Positions 1 through 4,762 of a stretch of DNA of 6,198 nt are shown piece after piece. Under the pieces are notes generated by a model. That model worked only from the letters and a program-made list of their open reading frames with translations, searched no databases and had not been told where the DNA came from. The number at the start of each line of letters is the position of its first letter. Positions within the stretch are counted from its first letter, which is position 1. The position numbers and the translations under genes were made by a program. This DNA is from Candidatus Gottesmanbacteria bacterium (GTDB taxonomy: Bacteria; Patescibacteriota; Microgenomatia; JACPZF01), in the NCBI GenBank assembly GCA_016195615.1, contig JACPZF010000072.1:1-6198 (forward strand). The letters run 5' to 3'.

Positions 1-514
1 AATTGCCGTTGGTTTACATCTGGGTTTATCGGTTTCAGCCCTGCAGCAAGGACTTCTAGAATTTGCGGGAACGAAAAGAAGATTTGAGATGATCGCCCAA
101 AAAAAGAATGTAACTCTCTACGATGACTACGCCCACCATCCGACGGAAATTCAAATGACTCTTTTAGCCTGTCGCCAGTGGTATCCTAAGGAAAAAATCG
201 TGGTAATTTTTCAACCCCACACCTATTCCCGAACCAAAATGTTGCTGTCCTCGTTTGCGCGAAGTTTTAATTTCGCCGACGAGGTTTTGATTTTGCCGAT
301 TTTTGCTTCCGCCCGAGAAAAAGAGGATTTAACGATTAATTCTTCGATTTTGGCAGCCGAAATAAGTAAATTCCATCCCAAAGTTTCTTATTTTGCGGAT
401 AAAGAAAAACTCATTGCATATCTGAGAAAAACCTTAGCTCCCGGAACCGTTATTTTTACCATGGGAGCAGGCGATGTTTATGAATTAGATAAAGAGATTG
501 TTGCTATAATTTAG
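1..514 (+). CDS. murC: UDP-N-acetylmuramate--L-alanine ligase, C-terminal part (5' end outside window)
   Basis: MurC is the cytoplasmic ATP-dependent ligase that adds the first amino acid, usually L-Ala, to UDP-MurNAc. Only the last 170 residues are here. The reading frame is open from base 2, so the ATG at base 89 is internal and not the start. Visible family signatures, numbered within the fragment, are the GTKRRFE stretch (about 23-29), the DDYAHHPTE motif (41-49) of the Mur ligase C-terminal domain, FQPHTYSRT (70-78), the ASARE segment, and the terminal GAGDVYEL (155-162), which resembles the usual MurC GAGDI ending. The catalytic ATP-binding domain lies upstream of the window. The stop codon is 8 bases before murB, so the two are probably co-transcribed. 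Identification as MurC rather than MurD/E/F rests on the RRF, HHPTE and FQPH motifs together. Confidence 0.95.
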   Translation, partial: IAVGLHLGLSVSALQQGLLEFAGTKRRFEMIAQKKNVTLYDDYAHHPTEIQMTLLACRQWYPKEKIVVIFQPHTYSRTKMLLSSFARSFNFADEVLILPIFASAREKEDLTINSSILAAEISKFHPKVSYFADKEKLIAYLRKTLAPGTVIFTMGAGDVYELDKEIVAII

Positions 515-522
515 AATATCTT

Positions 523-1503
523 ATGAAGATTGATTTACTGAGTAAACTGGAAGCAAAATTGGGCCCGGCTAGGATTTTACCAAATGAAATCCTCGCCAAC
601 CACTGTACGTGGCGTATCGGCGGGCCGGCGAAATATTATTTTGAAGCCAAAACATTAGCGGAGTTTGTCAATGCCGTAACTCTTTCGAAAAAATTAAATT
701 TGCCTTTTCTTATTTTAGGCGGTGGAACTAATACTCTTTTCCCAGATCGCGGCTTTGCCGGATTAGTAATTAAAAATGGTACAACCAAAATTAATATCCT
801 CGCGGTTTCCGGTAAAATCAAAAGCGGCAAATCCTCACAAAGCGTTTATGTCGAGGCGGAAACGGGAGTAACTTTTAACCGTTTAGTAAGATTTACCCTT
901 GATGAGGGATTAAGCGGATTTGAATCTTTCTTGGGGCAGCCAGGTACCGTCGGCGGCGCGATGTTTATTAATGCCCACTTTCCCCAAGCAAAAAAATTCG
1001 TCGGCGATTTTGTCGTTTCCGCAAAAGTTTTGGAATTAAATGGTAAAACCAAAGAGGTAGGCGTTGACTATTTTCGCTTCGGCTATGATGAAAGCATCAT
1101 CCAGCATACCAGGGAAATAGTTTTGAGTGTGGTATTTAAGCTAAATAGAAGCACTAAAGAAAAAGTTTGGGAAGAGGGAAATAAAACGACCGTCTATCGT
1201 CAGCTTACCCAGCCTCAAGGTTATCCCACGGCTGGCTGCACTTTCAGAAACATCACTTATGCCGAAGCTCTCTTACTTCCGACGCCAAATCACACCCAGT
1301 CAGCTGGTTTTTTAATTGATCAGTGCGGTTTAAAGGGTCATACCGTGGGCGGTGCGCAAATATCAGAAAAACACGCTAATTTTATTCTCAATAAAGGCAG
1401 TGCAAGAGCCCAAGACGTGATCGATTTAATAAATCTTTGTAAGGAAAAAGTCAAAAGTAAATTCGGTGTGGAATTAAAGGAAGAAGTAATTATTGTACGA
1501 TAA
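523..1503 (+). CDS. murB: UDP-N-acetylenolpyruvoylglucosamine reductase
   Basis: MurB is the FAD-dependent, NADPH-using reductase that turns UDP-GlcNAc-enolpyruvate into UDP-MurNAc. The 326-residue protein has the N-terminal NHCTWRIGGPA motif (26-36), the FAD-binding PFLILGGGTN segment (61-70), FLGQPGTVGGAMFINA (136-151), an FGYDES motif (186-191), YPTAGCTFRN (234-243), AGFLIDQCGLKGHTVGGAQIS (split at 261-281), HANFILN (284-290) and a C-terminal LKEEV (318-322). Glu321 aligns with the catalytic Glu of the usual LEPEV. Cys239 sits where most family members have the proton-donating Ser (SAGS-F). Asp189 sits where FGYRxS proteins have Arg. About 12 extra residues lie between the Cys loop and AGFLID. 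There is no clear Shine-Dalgarno site before ATG 523, so translation may be coupled to murC 8 bases upstream. Confidence 0.95.
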   Translation: MKIDLLSKLEAKLGPARILPNEILANHCTWRIGGPAKYYFEAKTLAEFVNAVTLSKKLNLPFLILGGGTNTLFPDRGFAGLVIKNGTTKINILAVSGKIKSGKSSQSVYVEAETGVTFNRLVRFTLDEGLSGFESFLGQPGTVGGAMFINAHFPQAKKFVGDFVVSAKVLELNGKTKEVGVDYFRFGYDESIIQHTREIVLSVVFKLNRSTKEKVWEEGNKTTVYRQLTQPQGYPTAGCTFRNITYAEALLLPTPNHTQSAGFLIDQCGLKGHTVGGAQISEKHANFILNKGSARAQDVIDLINLCKEKVKSKFGVELKEEVIIVR

Positions 1504-1505
1504 GA

Positions 1506-1563
1506 CGTCATTCTGGTAAGCGAAGCGCATCCAGAATCAGATTCTGGACAAGCCAGAATGACG
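1506..1563. repeat. 58-bp palindromic dispersed repeat (copy 1, intergenic)
   Basis: The outer arms are a perfect 11-bp inverted repeat, CGTCATTCTGG (1506-1516) and CCAGAATGACG (1553-1563). Inside is a second perfect 9-bp pair, TCCAGAATC (1530-1538) and GATTCTGGA (1540-1548), one base apart. The four alternating ATTCTGG/CCAGAAT units could fold as one long nested stem or as two side-by-side hairpins. The element begins 2 bases after the murB stop codon and ends just before the murA ribosome binding site. A longer copy lies at 5212-5285 inside ddl2. It has no coding capacity for a transposase, so it is a MITE/REP-like element at most. No T-tract follows it, so it is not an obvious intrinsic terminator. 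Confidence 0.9.
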
Positions 1564-1569
1564 AAACAG

Positions 1570-1575
1570 AAAGGA
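1570..1575 (+). promoter_or_regulatory. Ribosome binding site of murA
   Basis: AAAGGA lies 5 bases before ATG 1581 and is the clearest Shine-Dalgarno match in the window. It supports the chosen murA start. It begins only 6 bases after the palindromic repeat at 1506-1563, so a hairpin formed by the repeat in mRNA would stand right next to it. Confidence 0.7.
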
Positions 1576-1580
1576 TTTTA

Positions 1581-2906
1581 ATGGATAGTTTTAAAATTAC
1601 TGGAGGTTTTAGCTTAAACGGAGAGATAAAAGTTGGCGGTGCCAAAAACGTGGCGATCAAAGCTTTGATTGCCAGCCTCCTTACAGACGAAGATGTTGTC
1701 ATTGAAAACGTGCCCTTAATTTCTGATCTTTATCTGCTTTCCGATATCGTCAAAAGTTTGGGAGTAAAAATAGATATTAACAATAATCACACGATGACGA
1801 TTAATGCTAAAAATCTTTTTCCAGGCGAGCTCTCGCCCCATATCTTTAGTAAACTGCGCGCGTCTTTTTTACTTATCGCTCCACTTTTAGCCAGATTTAA
1901 AGAGGCCAAAATTCCTTTTCCGGGAGGGGATGATATTGGCGTGCGGCCAATTGATCGTACCATTTCTGGTTTAAAAAGCTTAGGAGCCAAAATAGAATTT
2001 AGAGAAGATCACTACCTGGCCTCTTGTCGGGAATTGATCGGGAGTAAATATTATTTTAATAAAAACACCCACACAGGAACGGAAGCTTTAATGATGGCGG
2101 CAACACTTTCTTACGGCGAGACGGTTTTAGAAAATGCCGCGGCAGAACCGGAAGTCGATGAACTAATCAAAATGCTGAAATCCATGGGAGCTAAAATTAA
2201 ACGAACGGCTGAGAGAACAATCGTTATTTACGGCGTCAAGAAACTTAAAGGAACGCATTTTAAAATCATTCCCGACCGAAACGAAATTGTCACTTTTGCC
2301 ATCGCGGCGATATTAACCAGAGGAGAGTTAAATATTTATCCGGTAATTGAAGCCCATCTCGAGAGTTTTTACCAGGAGCTTTCCAAAATCGGAGTTGATT
2401 TTAAACAAAAAAATAATATTTTAACCGTAAACGGAAGTAAGCGCCCGATTTTTGCAGGAAACATTGAAACCGCACCCTATCCGCTTTTTATGACCGACTG
2501 GCAAGCACCGTGGTGTCTGCTTATGACCCAAGCAAAAGGAGTTTCAGTGGTTTGGGAAAAAGTTTTTGAAAACCGCTTCGGCTATGTCAACGAACTTAAA
2601 AAAATGGGAGCGGCAATAGAATTATTTAATCCTAAGATCAAAAACCCTAACAAAATTTATAATTTTAATTGGAAGGAAAACCTGCCCTTTTTATCAGCCG
2701 CCAAAATTATTGGTCCAACTCTTCTGCACGGAGAAAACCTACTCATTCCTGATCTTCGCGCCGGAGCCACGCTGGTTCTAGCGGCCATGGCAGCCCAGGG
2801 CGAAAGCCATATTTTAGGCGTAAACCATATCGATCGAGGTTATGAAAAATTTGAAGAACGTTTAAACCAAGTTGGAGCAAAAATAACTAGGCTTACGGTG
2901 TTATAA
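1581..2906 (+). CDS. murA: UDP-N-acetylglucosamine 1-carboxyvinyltransferase, Cys-to-Asp type
   Basis: MurA transfers enolpyruvate from PEP to UDP-GlcNAc, the first committed step of peptidoglycan synthesis, in the cytoplasm. The 441-residue protein has the N-terminal GGAKNVAIKAL motif with the Lys22/Asn23 pair of the family (here Lys22-Asn23), NVPLISDL (43-50), the active-site loop PGGDDIGVRPID (114-125), the TDWQAP motif with the general-base Asp306 (Asp305 in E. coli), FENRFGYVNEL (329-339) and DLRAGATLVLAA (391-402) with Arg393 (Arg397 in E. coli). The loop residue that is Cys115 in E. coli is Asp117 here. That substitution is known to keep MurA active while preventing alkylation by fosfomycin. 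The protein is about 20 residues longer than E. coli MurA, with extra sequence around 350-372. The start is supported by AAAGGA 5 bases upstream. The gene is separated from murB by a palindromic repeat. Confidence 0.96.
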   Translation: MDSFKITGGFSLNGEIKVGGAKNVAIKALIASLLTDEDVVIENVPLISDLYLLSDIVKSLGVKIDINNNHTMTINAKNLFPGELSPHIFSKLRASFLLIAPLLARFKEAKIPFPGGDDIGVRPIDRTISGLKSLGAKIEFREDHYLASCRELIGSKYYFNKNTHTGTEALMMAATLSYGETVLENAAAEPEVDELIKMLKSMGAKIKRTAERTIVIYGVKKLKGTHFKIIPDRNEIVTFAIAAILTRGELNIYPVIEAHLESFYQELSKIGVDFKQKNNILTVNGSKRPIFAGNIETAPYPLFMTDWQAPWCLLMTQAKGVSVVWEKVFENRFGYVNELKKMGAAIELFNPKIKNPNKIYNFNWKENLPFLSAAKIIGPTLLHGENLLIPDLRAGATLVLAAMAAQGESHILGVNHIDRGYEKFEERLNQVGAKITRLTVL

Positions 2907-2927
2907 TCGAGTCTGACTCGATATAAT
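2899..2927 (+). promoter_or_regulatory. Candidate internal promoter(s) with operator-like palindrome
   Basis: A perfect extended -10 motif, TGTTATAAT, covers 2899-2907 and overlaps the murA stop codon. A second TATAAT lies at 2922-2927, with a palindrome exactly between them. The first would start transcription near the palindrome centre. The second would start it at about 2934-2937, essentially at the ATG of the next gene, giving a leaderless or nearly leaderless mRNA. No good -35 hexamer is seen for either. TATAAT occurs by chance in AT-rich spacers, so this is a candidate only. Confidence 0.4.
2906..2922. repeat. Perfect 8-bp inverted repeat between murA and the beta-helix gene
   Basis: ATCGAGTC (2906-2913) and GACTCGAT (2915-2922) are perfect reverse complements around a single central T at 2914. 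The one-base centre suits a dimeric DNA-binding protein better than an RNA hairpin, and no T-run follows, so a terminator is unlikely. It sits between two TATAAT hexamers in a 30-base gap, where an operator would be expected. Confidence 0.6.
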
Positions 2928-2936
2928 CAAATTAAA

Positions 2937-3662
2937 ATGGAAGAAGTTTTACCATCTTATTATTTTGCTGATATTGACAAGGATTTTATTTTTCCGGAAG
3001 TTTTTAGGGATGTAAAATATGTTTGGGAAGCCCTGGCGCAAAAAGATAAAGTACTAGCTAGCGTTACGACAAGAAATGGGGGTAAGGTTGATCCGACTGT
3101 TGTGATGCGGGGAAAAGTTGAAATCGGCGAAGGAACTGTCATTGAGCCCTTTTGCGTCATCGACGGCCCAGCCGTCATCGGCAAAAATTGTCTAATAAGA
3201 CCCCATGTTTATATTAGAGCAGGTACCATAATTTCTGAGGCAGTAGTAGTAGGACACGGCGTGGAGATTAAAAATTCCTTAATTTTTAAAGAATGTAAAC
3301 TCGATTCTCATACTTTTGTCGGCGATAGTATTTTAGGTAGAGGAGTTCGTAACGGATCGGGAACGATAACGGCTAACCGTCGTTTTGATCAAAAAGAAGT
3401 TGCAGTTAAAATAAAAGAAAAAATTTTTCAGACGGGACTCTATAAATTCGGAGCAGTAATCGGCGACTATAGCCGTCTGGGAGCAAATTGTACTCTTTTG
3501 CCCGGTACGCTAATTGGTCAACACGTTTTTGTTTATCCCCACAGCCTGGTAAAAGGTTGGCTTAAAAGCGATATTTACCAGAAAACCAAGCAGGATAAAC
3601 AAGTACAAGAAACTAAAGAGCGTATTATTTTAAAAGCACTTGATCGGGAAGGGAATCTATAA
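2937..3662 (+). CDS. Left-handed beta-helix acyltransferase-like protein (GlmU C-terminal-domain type)
   Basis: The 241-residue protein starts with a short lead (1-45, with FIFPEVFRDVKYVWEAL) and then shows hexapeptide repeats typical of a left-handed beta-helix (about 50-205), such as VEIGEG, AVIGKN and TLIGQH. The stretch IKNSLIFKECKLDSHTFVGD (111-130) followed by GSGTITANRRF (140-150) parallels the acetyltransferase site of GlmU. His125 aligns with the GlmU catalytic His363, and Asn147 with the Asn of its GTITCNY motif. The following Tyr is Arg here. KFGAVIGDYSRLGANCTLLPG (split at 170-190) also resembles the GlmU and archaeal sugar-1-phosphate transferase C-termini. There is no nucleotidyltransferase domain. 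Inferred role: N-acetylation of an amino-sugar phosphate that feeds UDP-GlcNAc to MurA. The true substrate is not shown by sequence. No Shine-Dalgarno site precedes ATG 2937. Confidence 0.82.
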   Translation: MEEVLPSYYFADIDKDFIFPEVFRDVKYVWEALAQKDKVLASVTTRNGGKVDPTVVMRGKVEIGEGTVIEPFCVIDGPAVIGKNCLIRPHVYIRAGTIISEAVVVGHGVEIKNSLIFKECKLDSHTFVGDSILGRGVRNGSGTITANRRFDQKEVAVKIKEKIFQTGLYKFGAVIGDYSRLGANCTLLPGTLIGQHVFVYPHSLVKGWLKSDIYQKTKQDKQVQETKERIILKALDREGNL

Positions 3663-3665
3663 GTT

Positions 3666-4760
3666 ATGTCTGATAATCTTCGCGTGGGCGTTCTGTTTGG
3701 TGGAAAATCAAGCGAAAAAGAAATATCTTTAGCCACAGGTAGATATATTTATCAGCTTCTAGACCAATCTCAATTTCAAGGACTACCGCTTTTTATAGAT
3801 CAAAAGGGACAATTATGGCAGGTTCCGGATAAATTAGTCATTCAAAACACGACTAAAGACATCGAAGCGCGTTTGGGAAAGGAAGCCACCAAACTTCCCT
3901 GGGAAGATTTAAAAGGAAAAGTCGAGGTGGTTTTTAATTCCCTTTTGGGTAAATACGGCGAAGACGGCTGCATCCAAGGGCTCCTCGAAATTTTAGGCGT
4001 TCCCTATACAGGTTCAGGAATATTGGCTTCGGCGGTGTCAATGGACAAGAAAGTAACAAGAGAGTTACTTAAATATAAAGGCTTTTTGGTACCTAAGGGA
4101 TTCGTTGTAAGCGACCCCGTATGGAGGTCAAAAGTCAAAAGTCAAAAGTCAAAAATACAAGTCAAAATTCAAAACGAGATCGGTTATCCATGCGTGATAA
4201 AACCGACGAGAGAAGGATCAAGTGTAGGAGTAGTTGTGTCACACAAAGAGGAGGAGTTGAAGAAGGTGATGGAACAGGCGCTTTATTTTGATAGGGAAGT
4301 GCTAGTTGAAGAATATATTAAGGGCAAAGAGTTTATGTGTGTGGTTTGGGGAAATGACAAGCCGCAGGCGATGCTGCCGACAGAAGTGGAATTTGAGGGC
4401 GAGATTCATACTTATGAAAGCAAATATATGCCTGGAGGTTCGCAATATTTCACTCCCATAAGAATTGCGAAAAAATTAATAGCGGAAATTCAAAAACAAG
4501 CCGTTGAAATTTATAGTCTTCTGGGAATGAAAGGCTATGGCAGAATCGACGGTTTTGCTCGCGGCGAAACGATTTACATCAGCGAAATCCATACGGGAAC
4601 GATTATGGTGCCCTCGTCATATGTTTTTCATGAAGTATCCCGAACCAAGGTGGAGTTAAAAGGTAAGAGTAGCCTAATTCCCATGACGCCCAAGATGTGG
4701 GTAGTAAAAATAGTGGAAATGGCGATTGAGGCGCATAAAAATAAGAAGGGATTGCTGTAG
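3666..4760 (+). CDS. ddl: D-alanine--D-alanine ligase family protein 1 (Tyr-type, altered metal site)
   Basis: This is an ATP-grasp ligase of the Ddl family (364 residues), expected to join two D-Ala in the cytoplasm for MurF. The N-terminal VGVLFGGKSSEKEISL (7-22) contains Glu17, equivalent to E. coli DdlB Glu15. GEDGCIQGLLEILGVPYTGSG (split at 98-118) and SMDK (125-128) follow. KPTREGSSVG (179-188) has Ser185 (Ser150 equivalent), and the omega loop YESKY (250-254) has Lys253-Tyr254 (Lys215/Tyr216). GRID (292-295) is intact. The usual E-x-N metal motif is EIH: Glu307 is kept but the Asn is His309. The family ALHG His is Leu94, and the oxyanion Gly276 position is Ile313. Residues about 155-170 are encoded by a heptamer repeat array. 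The start is 3 bases after the preceding stop. The symbol is by family; activity is uncertain given these changes. Confidence 0.9.
   Translation: MSDNLRVGVLFGGKSSEKEISLATGRYIYQLLDQSQFQGLPLFIDQKGQLWQVPDKLVIQNTTKDIEARLGKEATKLPWEDLKGKVEVVFNSLLGKYGEDGCIQGLLEILGVPYTGSGILASAVSMDKKVTRELLKYKGFLVPKGFVVSDPVWRSKVKSQKSKIQVKIQNEIGYPCVIKPTREGSSVGVVVSHKEEELKKVMEQALYFDREVLVEEYIKGKEFMCVVWGNDKPQAMLPTEVEFEGEIHTYESKYMPGGSQYFTPIRIAKKLIAEIQKQAVEIYSLLGMKGYGRIDGFARGETIYISEIHTGTIMVPSSYVFHEVSRTKVELKGKSSLIPMTPKMWVVKIVEMAIEAHKNKKGLL
4127..4174 (+). repeat. GTCAAAA heptamer array inside ddl1
   Basis: Four perfect tandem copies of GTCAAAA cover 4127-4154. After ATACAA (4155-4160) come another GTCAAAA (4161-4167) and TTCAAAA (4168-4174). 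The array lies within the coding frame and encodes a Lys/Gln/Ser-rich, strongly basic peptide (about residues 155-170) just before the conserved EIGYPCVIKP segment. Three heptamers equal seven codons, so gain or loss of three units keeps the frame, while one or two units would shift it. Confidence 0.95.
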
Positions 4761-4762
4761 TT

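Noticed and set aside
89..91. ATG 89 as the start of a separate small gene
   Set aside because: The frame continues upstream to the window edge with MurC-like sequence (GTKRRFE), so this is an internal Met.
636..1052. Minus-strand open stretches opposite murB, and similar ones opposite murA and ddl2
   Set aside because: They are antisense shadows of well-supported genes and show no recognisable protein features.
1506..1563. Intrinsic terminator between murB and murA
   Set aside because: The stem is strong, but no T-rich run follows it; an A-rich ribosome binding site follows instead, and the same sequence recurs inside a coding region.
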